Shown: positions 8,067-16,313, counted from the first letter of the stretch. The stretch: DNA of 30,029 nucleotides from JBCBJX01 sp038522735 (GCA_038522735.1 JBCBJX010000030.1:1-30029), one strand, 5' to 3'. Program-made: numbers and translations. Notes: generated from the letters alone by a model not told the origin.

Positions 8067-9347
8067 ATGCACGACATCAAGCTCATCCGCGACAACCCTG
8101 ACACCTTCGACGCCGCCCTCGCAAAACGCAGCGTTCCTCCGCAGGCGAACAAGCTTGCGTCCATGGACGCGGATTTGCGCGCCGTCGTCACCGAGCTCGG
8201 CGAGCTCCAGGCGCTCCGGAACGCCGCCTCGAAGCAGATCGGCGCCGCCATGGGGAAGGGCGAGAAGGAGGAGGCCGAGCGCCTGAAAGCCGAGGTCGCC
8301 GACGCCAAGACGAAGATGGAGACGCTGGAGGCGCGCCGCACGGAGGCGGAGACCCATCTCAACAACGTCCTCCTCGGTCTCCCGAACCTGCCCGCGGGCG
8401 ACGTTCCCGAAGGCGCCGACGAGGCGTCGAACGTCGAGCTTCGGAGCTGGGGCGACCCAGCTGAAATCGCCGGCGCGAAGGAGCATTTCGATATCGGCGA
8501 GGCGCTCGGCCTTCTCGATTTCGAGACGGCGGCGAAGCTTTCGGGCTCGCGCTTCAACATCCTCTATGGCGGCCTCGCCCGGCTCGAACGTGCGATCGCG
8601 AGTTTCATGCTCGATCTGCACACGGCGGAGTTCGGCTATCTGGAGACGGTGACGCCGGTTCTGGTGCGGGACGACCCTCTCTACGGGACTGGGCAGCTTC
8701 CAAAGTTTGCGGACGATCAGTTCAAGACCGAAAACGGGTTCTGGCTCATTCCGACCGCCGAGGTCACTCTCACCAATACGGTGCGCGAGCAGATCATCAC
8801 GGACGAGGAGCTGCCGAAGCGCTTCAGCGCATGGACCCAGTGCTTTCGCTCCGAGGCGGGCGCGGCCGGGCGCGACACGCGCGGGCTGATCCGCCTGCAC
8901 CAGTTCTCCAAAGTCGAGCTTGTCTCGATCACGACGCCGGAGAAATCCGAAGAAGAGCATGAACGGATGACGGCGTGCGCGGAGGAGGTGCTGAAGCGCC
9001 TGGAGCTGCCGTATCGCGTGATGCTTCTCTCCTCGGGCGACATGGGTTTTTCGGCGCGCAAGACCTACGATCTTGAGGTCTGGCTGCCGGGGCAGAAACA
9101 ATACCGGGAGATCTCCTCCTGCTCGAACTGCGGCGACTTCCAGGCCCGCCGCATGAAGGCGCGCTGCCGCCCGCAGGGCGAAAAGCAGACCCGCTTCGTC
9201 CATACGCTCAACGGCTCCGGCCTCGCCGTCGGCCGCACGATGGTCGCCATCATGGAGACCTATCAGCAGCCGGACGGCTCCATCGCGGTGCCCGACGCGC
9301 TGAAGCCTTATATGGGCGGCCTCGACCGCATTGAAGGGATCAGCTGA
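8067..9347 (+). CDS. serS: seryl-tRNA synthetase
   Basis: SerS charges tRNA-Ser in the cytoplasm. The 426-aa length is standard. The N-terminal coiled-coil arm (about residues 30-100, KQIGAAMGKGEKEEAERLKA) is followed by class II motifs: PTAEVTLTN near residue 230, motif 2 with FRSEAGAAGRDTRGLIRLHQF around residues 270-290, and motif 3 near GSGLAVGRTMVAIMETYQQ. YREISSCSNCGDFQARR is the usual active-site segment. The TGA overlaps the surE ATG by one base. Confidence 0.97.
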   Translation: MHDIKLIRDNPDTFDAALAKRSVPPQANKLASMDADLRAVVTELGELQALRNAASKQIGAAMGKGEKEEAERLKAEVADAKTKMETLEARRTEAETHLNNVLLGLPNLPAGDVPEGADEASNVELRSWGDPAEIAGAKEHFDIGEALGLLDFETAAKLSGSRFNILYGGLARLERAIASFMLDLHTAEFGYLETVTPVLVRDDPLYGTGQLPKFADDQFKTENGFWLIPTAEVTLTNTVREQIITDEELPKRFSAWTQCFRSEAGAAGRDTRGLIRLHQFSKVELVSITTPEKSEEEHERMTACAEEVLKRLELPYRVMLLSSGDMGFSARKTYDLEVWLPGQKQYREISSCSNCGDFQARRMKARCRPQGEKQTRFVHTLNGSGLAVGRTMVAIMETYQQPDGSIAVPDALKPYMGGLDRIEGIS

Positions 9348-10129
9348 TGCGCATCCTCTGCTCTAATGACGACGGCATTCACGCGCCGGGGCTCGGCGTT
9401 CTTGAGCGCATCGCGCGCGAGTGCTCCGACGACGTGTGGGTCGTCGCGCCGGAGACCGAGCAGTCCGGCGCGGCGCGGGCGCTGACGATCTCCCAGCCGC
9501 TCCGCTTGCGGAAGGTGTCGGAGAAGAAGTTCGCCGTCTCGGGCACGCCGTCGGACGCCGTCGCCATGGCGATGGAGCACGTGCTGACCGACAAGCGGCC
9601 GGACCTCATCCTTTCAGGCGTCAACAACGGCCAGAACATCGCCGAGGACGTGACCGTCTCCGGCACCATCGCGGCCGCGTTCGAGGGGATGACCCTCGGC
9701 GTTCCGTCCATTGCGCTCTCCCTCGCGCGGTTCTCTTACGAGCGCGCGCGCTGGCGCACGCCGGAGGTGCACGCGCCGGCGATCATCCGCAAGCTGCTGG
9801 AAATCGGCTGGCCTCAGAACGTAGTCGTCAACGTGAACTTCCCCGATGTCGAGGCCGAGGCGGTCACGGAGATCGAAGTCACCCGCCAGGGCTTCCGCGA
9901 CCAGCATCAGCTGATGATCGAGGAACGCACCGACCTGCGCGGGCGGAGTTACTACTGGTTCGGTTTCAAGGGGCAGAAATCGGAGCCGGACGAGGGAACC
10001 GACTTGAAGGCGATTTATGAAGGCCGCATCTCCATCACGCCCCTGCACCTGCAGCTCACCCATGAGGAGAGCCGCGAGGCCCTCGATCAGGCGCTCTCCG
10101 GCCCGCCGCTCGTATCACTGACGGAGTAA
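9347..10129 (+). CDS. surE: 5'-nucleotidase SurE
   Basis: SurE is a metal-dependent nucleoside-monophosphate phosphatase of the stress/stationary-phase group. Diagnostic features are the N-terminal CSNDDGIHAPGL (metal-binding Asp pair at residues 8-9), SGTPSDAVAMAM, LILSGVNNGQNIAEDVTVSGT (metal-binding Asn in the middle) and the C-terminal TDLKAIYEGRISITPL. At 260 aa it is full length. It overlaps serS by one base. In many relatives pcm follows surE; here the next gene is the LysM/M23 lipoprotein and pcm is absent. Confidence 0.96.
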   Translation: MRILCSNDDGIHAPGLGVLERIARECSDDVWVVAPETEQSGAARALTISQPLRLRKVSEKKFAVSGTPSDAVAMAMEHVLTDKRPDLILSGVNNGQNIAEDVTVSGTIAAAFEGMTLGVPSIALSLARFSYERARWRTPEVHAPAIIRKLLEIGWPQNVVVNVNFPDVEAEAVTEIEVTRQGFRDQHQLMIEERTDLRGRSYYWFGFKGQKSEPDEGTDLKAIYEGRISITPLHLQLTHEESREALDQALSGPPLVSLTE

Positions 10130-10143
10130 AGCGGGTACAGATT

Positions 10144-10160
10144 TTAACCGCTCGTTAACC
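10144..10160 (+). promoter_or_regulatory. CtrA-type binding site TTAA-N7-TTAACC
   Basis: The short intergenic region between surE and the LysM/M23 gene contains TTAA at 10144-10147, seven bases, then TTAACC at 10155-10160. This is an exact match to the consensus for the alphaproteobacterial cell-cycle regulator CtrA. It lies 60-76 bp upstream of the ATG at 10220, a suitable place for promoter control. The match is seen directly; CtrA binding is inferred. A gene for SciP, a CtrA antagonist, lies 3.9 kb away. Confidence 0.65.
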
Positions 10161-10219
10161 AAAGTAAGCAAACCGTTTCCCGCGAATCAGATCGGACTTT
10201 GACGATCGCGGAGGCGGTT

Positions 10220-11467
10220 ATGACCTTTGGCACGCTCACCGGCGCGGCGACCGCGTGCGCGCTTTTCTCGCTCGCCCTTGGGGCGTGCACCTCGGCGCGC
10301 AATTATGCGCCCGTCGAGTATGCGAGCGGCGCGCGCGCTGGGAGCGGCGCGAGCGTGATCGACGACGGCCCGCGGCCGATCGACATCGCGTCCCGCCGTC
10401 AGGACACCACTTACGCGCCGGTTGAGAGCCGCAGCATGGCGGACCTCGCGACCCGCACGACAATCGAGGAAGCGCCGCTGCGGGGCCTGCCGTCGAAGCC
10501 AGCGCCCGTCCGCAGGGCGCGGATCGACCAGGTCCCGTTGGAACCGGCGCGAGCTGTTCCAGCGGTCTCCCGAGACCTTCCAGACGCATTCTCGCCGCCG
10601 GTGGGCTATGTACGGGTCGAGCCGGGCGATACGGTCTACGCGCTGTCGCGCAAACACGGCGTCAGCCCGGGTGAAATCATCGCGGAGAACAATCTCCGCA
10701 CGCCCTATGCGCTTTCTGTCGGACAGTTCATCCGCATTCCCGGCAAGATTGGCGGGCCGTCGCCGGCCGCCGAAACGCCCCGGGTCGCAACGCGTCGCGT
10801 TCCATCCAAAAGCGCCGTGCACACCGTGCGGTCCGGCGACACTCTGTACTCCATCGCCACGCGCAACGGTCTGACGGTCGACGAGGTCGCCCGCTCCAAC
10901 GGGCTCTCCGCGCCTTACGCGCTGAGCGTCGGCGACCAGCTGCGTCTGCCGGGCGCCGACGGCAAGGCGGATATTCCGAACCTTCGTTTTGTCGAGGCGC
11001 CGCGGAAGCCGGCGACGGCGAGGCCCGCCGCCGTTCGGTCGCCGCCGCCCGCCGCAAAGCCCGCGGCGGCGACCGCGGCTTCACCGGGCGGCGCCTTCGA
11101 CTGGCCCGTGCGCGGTCCGGTGCTCTCGCAGTACGGCGTGCAGGAGAACGGCCGGCGCAATGACGGTATCAACATCTCTGCGCCCGCCGGAACGCCCGTA
11201 CGCGCTGCGGCTTCGGGGGTCGTCATCCACCGGGGCGACGAGCTTGAAGGCTACGGAAAGCTGATCCTCATCAAGCACGCGGACGGTTGGGTGACCGCTT
11301 ATGCGCATACGGATCAGATCATCGTCCAGAAGGGCGACAAGGTCGAACGCGGACAGATCATCGCGAAGGTCGGTGCGTCGGGCGGCGTCGCCCGCCCGCA
11401 GCTCCATTTCGAACTGCGCAAAGACCTCCGCCCGGTCGATCCCCAGAGCGTACTCGGTTCGGCTTAA
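10220..11467 (+). CDS. NlpD/DipM-like LysM lipoprotein with degenerate LytM (M23) domain
   Basis: A 415-aa probable lipoprotein: the signal sequence ends in LALGAC, with the lipobox Cys at residue 23. Two LysM peptidoglycan-binding modules follow, at about residues 133-178 (RVEPGDTVYALSRKHGVSP) and 202-247 (HTVRSGDTLYSIATRNGLT). The M23 fold occupies about 290-415. Three of the usual zinc-ligand positions are replaced: NDGINI stands where HxGxD is expected, and QLHFEL where HLHFE is expected. This resembles NlpD/EnvC-type amidase activators rather than active endopeptidases. ATG 10220 is chosen over TTG 10199 because GGAGG precedes it by five bases and it gives a proper signal peptide. A CtrA-type box lies upstream. 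By position and architecture it may correspond to Caulobacter DipM. Confidence 0.87.
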   Translation: MTFGTLTGAATACALFSLALGACTSARNYAPVEYASGARAGSGASVIDDGPRPIDIASRRQDTTYAPVESRSMADLATRTTIEEAPLRGLPSKPAPVRRARIDQVPLEPARAVPAVSRDLPDAFSPPVGYVRVEPGDTVYALSRKHGVSPGEIIAENNLRTPYALSVGQFIRIPGKIGGPSPAAETPRVATRRVPSKSAVHTVRSGDTLYSIATRNGLTVDEVARSNGLSAPYALSVGDQLRLPGADGKADIPNLRFVEAPRKPATARPAAVRSPPPAAKPAAATAASPGGAFDWPVRGPVLSQYGVQENGRRNDGINISAPAGTPVRAAASGVVIHRGDELEGYGKLILIKHADGWVTAYAHTDQIIVQKGDKVERGQIIAKVGASGGVARPQLHFELRKDLRPVDPQSVLGSA

Positions 11468-12300
11468 GAGGCGACTCTCGCGCGGTCCTCGACGCTCGCC
11501 TCGCGTTCGTCCGCCAGCCGCTTGGCGATGACGGCGATGTCCTGAGACGACGGCGCGAGCGGGTGGCGGCTAATCGACGAAACCTGGCCGCGAACGCTTT
11601 CGCGCACTTTCGCGTCGCGCCGCACTGATCCCGCGAAGGCCGGCGTCGTTTTCAGGAAGGACGAGCAGGCCGCCTCGAAGCTCTCGAACGCCGCGCGGCC
11701 CGATTTCACCGTTTCGGCCATGTTGACAATCGCGTGGAGCCGTGCGCGCGCCTCCAGGTGGCCGAGCACGTTGGCGACGGCGTAGGCGTCGGTGAGGGCG
11801 CTCGGATCCTCCGTCAAAACCAGGAAGACGTCGGAGGCGTCGGCGCAGAAGGCCGTGGCGGCCCGGTCGAGACCTGAGCTGAGATCAATCAGTACACGGT
11901 CGTAGTGATCCGCCAGCACCCGGACGCCTGCGCGCAGGCCCGCAAGCTCTTCGTCGGAAATGAGGGCGAGAGCGCCCGATCCGGACCGTCCGGGCAGCAC
12001 GTCGAACGTGCGAGCGCCCGCCGCGTCTTCGTCCGTGGAGCGGGTGATCGCTGCGGCGAGGTCTGCGCCGCCCTCGATCACGTCGGCGAGGTCCGCGTCC
12101 GGCTGCAGACCGAGCTGCACGTCGACGTTTGCAAGGCCGAGATCGCCGTCGACGAGGAGGACGCGTTCACCTTTATCGGCGAGCGCCTGAGCGAGGCTGA
12201 TCGCAAACCAGGTCTTGCCGACGCCGCCCTTGCCCGACGCGATCGCGATGATGCGGCGGGGCTCCTCGAAGGCGTCCGTCTTCGATTTGTTCCAAAACAT
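11464..12300 (-). CDS. flhG: MinD/ParA-family ATPase, FlhG-like
   Basis: A 278-aa deviant-Walker P-loop ATPase: IAIASGKGGVGKTWFAISLAQAL (P-loop at about residues 20-29) and VLLVDGDLGLANVDVQLGL (Walker A' Asp). Downstream lie VLADHYDRVLIDLSSGLD and FLVLTEDPSALTDAYAVANVL. FlhG proteins antagonise FlhF to limit flagellum number and place the organelle. The assignment to FlhG rather than generic MinD rests on the immediately upstream flhF, whose TGA overlaps this ATG by one base. The family C-terminal amphipathic helix is not obvious. The stop shares TTAA (11464-11467) with the convergent LysM/M23 gene. Confidence 0.82.
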   Translation of the reverse strand: MFWNKSKTDAFEEPRRIIAIASGKGGVGKTWFAISLAQALADKGERVLLVDGDLGLANVDVQLGLQPDADLADVIEGGADLAAAITRSTDEDAAGARTFDVLPGRSGSGALALISDEELAGLRAGVRVLADHYDRVLIDLSSGLDRAATAFCADASDVFLVLTEDPSALTDAYAVANVLGHLEARARLHAIVNMAETVKSGRAAFESFEAACSSFLKTTPAFAGSVRRDAKVRESVRGQVSSISRHPLAPSSQDIAVIAKRLADEREASVEDRARVAS

Positions 12301-13547
12301 CAGTAAGCGTCCTCTTCATCGAGAAGGCGACCGGGAGAGGCGGCGAGAAGGCGCCGGGCGAGGAATTCCGCTGAAGCGTCGCGGATGCCTTCGCCGATAA
12401 ACGCCGTGTCGGAAAAGTGAGCGAAGGAATAGCCATGACGGTAGGCCGCGCCGACGCCTGCGCCGACCCGCCGCGTTGCGTCGAACTTCGTCAGAATGAT
12501 CCGTTTTGCGCCGAATTCCTGAAAAGCCTGCGCCCAGTCGGCGTGTTCGGACGGATCGCCGCTCGTCGGGAGGACGAGAAGCGGTTCAGCGTCGGCGGCC
12601 TCCTGAAAGCTCTTCAGCGCGGCCATGTCGCCGCCATCGAAGGGCGAGACGCCCGGCGTGTCGAGAATCACGACGCCCCGGTGCGCGTTGGAGGCGAGGG
12701 CGCGGCGAACGTCCGCCGGCGCTTCTACGGGTACGAACTCCGCCTCCAGAGCGTCTGCGTAGGTGCGCAGTTGTTCCACGGCGCCGGCGCGACCGATATC
12801 GGCGGTGAAGAGCGAGGCGCGGGCGCCGGCGGCGATCGCCCGGGCGGCGAGCTTCGCGGCGGATGAGGTTTTTCCCGCGCCTGTCGGGCCGCAGAGCATG
12901 ACCGGCTGGATCGGCGTGAGCTGCAGGGGCGCGAACCGCATCACTTCTTGAAAGGCGGTCGTCAGCGCGAGGATCTCATTGTCTGTCTCCTGAGCGCCGA
13001 CGGAGCCGGCGAGCGTCTGCAGAAGTTCGTCGCCGAGGCCGTGATCGCCGACCGCGCGGCGAAGGCTGCGCAGCACCGGACTTTCATCCGTCGCGGCGCC
13101 GCGGCTGTCTTTCTGTGTCAGATTTGTGCGGAGGTGCTGCAGGACCTGCTGGGCGATCCGCTGCTCCAGCTCCTGATTGAGGCCCGCCTTATCGACGACC
13201 TTGCGGGGCTCGGCGGTCGCCGCCGGGCGCTCTTCCCGGTTCTCCGCCGGCTGGCGACGCGGCTCGTCAGCGCGCGCCATGGCGGCGGCGGGCTCCGGTT
13301 CGCGTTTGTTCGCCTCGAAGGACGGCTCGACGACGGGTTCGCGACGGTCGTCGTCTTTGTTCTTGCCGCGACCGAAGCCGAACAGGCCGCGCTTTTTCTG
13401 CTTCGCGCGTTCAGCGAGGCCGGCGCGGATTTCAACGCCTGAGCGCGTCTCCCGCTCCGACAGGATTACGGCGTCGTCCCCCATGGCGTCGCGCATCTTG
13501 CGCACGGCCTGGTGGCGGTCGGGGGCGGTGAACGTGCGAAGGCGCAT
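12300..13547 (-). CDS. flhF: flagellar placement GTPase FlhF
   Basis: FlhF is an SRP-family GTPase that sets the site and number of polar flagella. The 415-aa protein opens with the typical MRLRTFTAPDRHQAVRKMRD. A basic, low-complexity B region follows, then the GTPase core: P-loop LCGPTGAGKTSSAAKLA, ADIGRAGAVEQLRTYA, VILDTPGVSPFD (DTPG where DTAG is common) and RIILTKFDATRRVGAG (TKFD in the base-recognition position). ATG 13547 is used because it gives the canonical FlhF start; the longer open frame to 13760 is arginine-rich and unlike the family. No flagellar structural gene lies in the window. Confidence 0.92.
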   Translation of the reverse strand: MRLRTFTAPDRHQAVRKMRDAMGDDAVILSERETRSGVEIRAGLAERAKQKKRGLFGFGRGKNKDDDRREPVVEPSFEANKREPEPAAAMARADEPRRQPAENREERPAATAEPRKVVDKAGLNQELEQRIAQQVLQHLRTNLTQKDSRGAATDESPVLRSLRRAVGDHGLGDELLQTLAGSVGAQETDNEILALTTAFQEVMRFAPLQLTPIQPVMLCGPTGAGKTSSAAKLAARAIAAGARASLFTADIGRAGAVEQLRTYADALEAEFVPVEAPADVRRALASNAHRGVVILDTPGVSPFDGGDMAALKSFQEAADAEPLLVLPTSGDPSEHADWAQAFQEFGAKRIILTKFDATRRVGAGVGAAYRHGYSFAHFSDTAFIGEGIRDASAEFLARRLLAASPGRLLDEEDAY

Positions 13548-13822
13548 GGGATACGGACCTGCAGACTGTCTCTTGCGGTGCGGCGGACGCCGAACCGGAG
13601 ACCCCTCTCTAAAGTCCGAAACGCGGTAGATGAAGTGGGCCCGTCGATGGGAGGCCGCCTCGACGAGACGGAGCGCTGCGCGCGCAAGGTCGACGGGTGC
13701 GGTCATTGGCGCGTTCCGGCTCCTCCGGATACGCCGGGCGGATCGCGCCCGGCGGCCCAAGCTATCGCGCGTTAAGGTAAATTTTCGTTTGACGCCGGGC
13801 CTGGCCGCTTACGCTCCGACGC

Positions 13823-14113
13823 TTAACGGTATTGCTGGACGCGCGTCGCCCGGAGGCCCTGCAAGCCGTGCCGGTCGATCGCCCGCTCCCAGGAGAGATA
13901 TTCCTCGGCGGTCAGCTGATAGCGCTCACAGGCTTCTTCGAGGGACAGGAGTTCGCCGCGCACCGCCGCGACCACCTCCGCCTTGCGCCGGATCACCCAG
14001 CGCTTGGTGTTCGGACGCGGCAGATCCGCGATGGTCAGGGGCGTTCCGTCCGGTCCCACGACGGAACGCACCGGGGTTTCGGCGGCGGCCGCAGCCGCAG
14101 ATACGCTACTCAT
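13823..14113 (-). CDS. sciP: SciP-type CtrA inhibitor (DUF1153)
   Basis: In Caulobacter, SciP binds CtrA at promoters and blocks RNA polymerase recruitment in newborn swarmer cells. This 96-aa protein carries almost the whole conserved DUF1153 core: GPDGTPLTIADLPRP, NTKRWVIRRKAEVVAAVRGE, LLSLEEACERYQLTAEEYLS (helix-turn-helix) and WERAIDRHGLQGLRATRVQQ. Only the Ala-rich N-terminal 12 residues vary. It is a single gene between flhF (275 bp away, same strand) and divergent mnmA. Inverted repeats in its 5' region are described separately. Confidence 0.93.
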   Translation of the reverse strand: MSSVSAAAAAAETPVRSVVGPDGTPLTIADLPRPNTKRWVIRRKAEVVAAVRGELLSLEEACERYQLTAEEYLSWERAIDRHGLQGLRATRVQQYR

Positions 14114-14316
14114 GAAACCGTCACTCCTGCACGTCAGCAGCCGTGACGTTAGCCGGACGCTCTGAAAAAACGGCTAAGCGTTAGGGTGAATGAGAGGCTA
14201 AGTCCTTGAATAAATGGAAAGAATATCCCGAAACGGGACGCTGCGACGTCCCAAATTGACCGCGTAGCCCGACCGGCGATTGAGCGACGGCTCCGTTCGG
14301 CCCATATCCGACGCCC
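14114..14316. promoter_or_regulatory. Divergent sciP / mnmA intergenic region with inverted repeats
   Basis: This 203-bp spacer must carry the sciP (minus) and mnmA (plus) promoters. It contains ACGTCA (14131-14136) and TGACGT (14144-14149), perfect inverted arms with a 7-bp spacer, 18 bp from the sciP ATG. It also contains TTAGCCG (14149-14155) and CGGCTAA (14171-14177), another inverted pair sharing one base with the first. GGCTAAG recurs at 14172 and 14196. I see no exact CtrA TTAA-N7-TTAA box. The repeats are direct observations; operator function is inferred. Confidence 0.45.
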
Positions 14317-15492
14317 ATGTTCGATCTCGACGCCTTCATCCGCCACCGCCTCGACATCGACGCGCCCGCAGGCGCGCGCGTCGTCGTCGCCATGTCCGGC
14401 GGGGTTGATTCCTCCGTGACCGCGGCGCTCCTCGCCCGCGCCGGTTACGATGTCGTCGGCGTCACACTGCAGCTCTACGACCACGGCGTCGCCGTGCAGA
14501 AAAAAGGCGCCTGCTGCGCCGGTCAGGACATCCACGACGCGCGGCGCGTCGCCGAACGCCTCGGCTTTCCCCACTACGTTCTCGATTACGAGGACCGGTT
14601 CTCAGAGGCGGTGATGGAGGATTTCGCAGACACGTACCTCGCCGGCGCAACGCCGATCCCCTGCGTGCGATGCAATGAGCGCGTGAAATTCAAGGACCTG
14701 CTTGAGACCGCCCGTGATCTCGGCGGCGTCTGCATGGCGACGGGCCACTATATCCGCCGCGCCGACGGCCCCGCCGGGCCGCAGCTTCTGCGCGCCGTCG
14801 ATCCGCAAAAAGACCAGAGCTATTTCCTCTTCTCGACCACCCGCGAGCAGCTCGATTTCCTGCGCTTTCCCCTCGGCGGGCTGACGAAGGACGAGACGCG
14901 CGATCTCGCCCGCGCGCTCGATCTTGAGATCGCCGACAAGCCGGACAGCCAGGACATCTGCTTCGTGCCTGAGGGAAAGTACGCGAGCGTTGTCGAACGG
15001 CTGCGGCCGGGCGCCGCGGAGCCGGGCGACGTCGTCGACCTTAACGGCGAGGTGCTCGCCCGCCATCAGGGCGTCATACACTACACGGTCGGACAGCGCC
15101 GCGGCCTCGGGATCGCTGCCGGGGAGCCGCTTTACGTCGTTCGTCTTGATGCGGAGAAGCGCCGCGTCGTCATCGGTCCGCGCGAAGCGCTTCTAACGCG
15201 TACGGTGCATCTGAAGGAGCTGAACTGGCTAGGCGACGAGCCGGCGCGCGATGCGTTCGCCGCTGAACGGACGGTGGGCGTAAAAGTCCGTTCCACCCGC
15301 CCGCCGGCGCCCGCGCGCCTCGTCTGGCGGGACGGGCCGGCGGTCGATCTTCTGGAGGCGGAGGAGGGGGTCGCCCCCGGGCAGGCGTGCGTCTTTTATA
15401 CGCCGGCGGACAGCGAGAACGATCCGTATGGACGGGTTCTCGGCGGCGGCTGGATATCCGGCACGACGGCCGCAGCCGAGGCGGCGGCTTAG
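14317..15492 (+). CDS. mnmA: tRNA-specific 2-thiouridylase MnmA
   Basis: MnmA adds sulfur to U34 of tRNA-Lys, Glu and Gln. The 391-aa protein has the PP-loop VVVAMSGGVDSSVTAALL near residue 25 and the first catalytic Cys in TPIPCVRCNERVKF (about residue 115). ATGHYIRR and QKDQSYFLFS follow, with the second Cys in DSQDICFVPEGKY (about residue 212). The C-terminal beta-barrel begins near GQRRGLGIA. The N-terminus is about 20 residues longer than in the E. coli protein. Its stop shares TTAG (15489-15492) with the stop of the convergent outer-membrane gene. Confidence 0.95.
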   Translation: MFDLDAFIRHRLDIDAPAGARVVVAMSGGVDSSVTAALLARAGYDVVGVTLQLYDHGVAVQKKGACCAGQDIHDARRVAERLGFPHYVLDYEDRFSEAVMEDFADTYLAGATPIPCVRCNERVKFKDLLETARDLGGVCMATGHYIRRADGPAGPQLLRAVDPQKDQSYFLFSTTREQLDFLRFPLGGLTKDETRDLARALDLEIADKPDSQDICFVPEGKYASVVERLRPGAAEPGDVVDLNGEVLARHQGVIHYTVGQRRGLGIAAGEPLYVVRLDAEKRRVVIGPREALLTRTVHLKELNWLGDEPARDAFAAERTVGVKVRSTRPPAPARLVWRDGPAVDLLEAEEGVAPGQACVFYTPADSENDPYGRVLGGGWISGTTAAAEAAA

Positions 15493-16313
15493 AACGACCT
15501 GCTGATGGCGCCGCCGCCGAACCAGACGCCGCGTTCGCCGCGCTCGGCGACGATCGGGCTTTCCGCCGCGTCGTTGATGTAGTGGCGGTACGTGCCGGTG
15601 GTGATAAGGCGCCATTTGCCCCAGAGGCCGATGACGACCGTCGCCCGGCCGCCGTAGTCTTTCCAACCTTCGTCCGCGTCGAACGCGTCGAGGCCGCTTG
15701 CAAGCGACGCCTCGGGCGTCACGTCGTAAAAGGCGTTCATGAACTCCTCGCTGCCATAGGTGGCGAAGGGCCCCGCCTGTATGGCCAGCCTTCTACTGAG
15801 CTTGCCCCGATAGCGCAGCGAGACCCGGGCGAGGTAGCCGTCATGGCCGCTCGTCACATCCTCGACGTAGCTGCCGTCGAGTGTGAGGGCGTCGCGGATC
15901 TTCGGCGTAAACGGCGCCGGAAAATTCATCGCGAAAAAGCCGCCGGCCTCGATCGAGCGCTCCACCTCTGGCAACAGATCCAGCACCGGGTCGTCCGTCC
16001 CTGAATCGCCGCCGCGCCCAAAGCGGAAGGAGACCTCGGGGCCCGCCTCAATGAACCGCCAGCCGACGACGTCAGCCCTGAGACCGCCGCCGTCAGTACC
16101 GACGAAGTACCGGGAGCCCCAGCGGATCTGGGCGAAAACGAACGGGACCTCCCGATACTCGTCCGAGCCCTCGAAGCGCGTCGTTTGCGCAGGGCCGAGC
16201 CCGAACATGTAAACCGGCTTTTCCGCCCGGGCGGGAGAGGCCGCGGCGAGCCCGGCGAAAAGAATGGAGACAGCGAGCCTTACAAACACAAACTCCCCCG
16301 CGGCTGCTTGCAT
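15489..16313 (-). CDS. MipA/OmpV-like outer-membrane beta-barrel protein
   Basis: From ATG 16313 the product is 274 aa. It has an N-terminal signal (VFVRLAVSILFAGLAAASPA, then cleavage after ARA), followed by alternating aromatic strands such as VPFVFAQIRWGSRYFVGTDG, WRFIEAGPEVSFRFGRG and LRYRGKLSRRLAIQAGPFATYG. It ends in Phe (SRSF), as outer-membrane barrels commonly do. The overall pattern fits the MipA/OmpV family (MltA-interacting protein), but I place it by pattern, not by a diagnostic motif. A GTG at 16289, preceded by GGGGGAG, would give a tighter signal peptide and is a reasonable alternative start. Confidence 0.7.
   Translation of the reverse strand: MQAAAGEFVFVRLAVSILFAGLAAASPARAEKPVYMFGLGPAQTTRFEGSDEYREVPFVFAQIRWGSRYFVGTDGGGLRADVVGWRFIEAGPEVSFRFGRGGDSGTDDPVLDLLPEVERSIEAGGFFAMNFPAPFTPKIRDALTLDGSYVEDVTSGHDGYLARVSLRYRGKLSRRLAIQAGPFATYGSEEFMNAFYDVTPEASLASGLDAFDADEGWKDYGGRATVVIGLWGKWRLITTGTYRHYINDAAESPIVAERGERGVWFGGGAISRSF

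Noticed and set aside
7929..9203. 424-codon minus-strand open frame
   Set aside because: It is a shadow of serS, which is intact with all class II motifs.
13548..13822. Possible sigma-54 promoter or small gene between sciP and flhF
   Set aside because: I could not find GG-N10-GC with the right flanks, nor a convincing open frame; the in-frame extension of FlhF here is arginine-rich and unlike the family.
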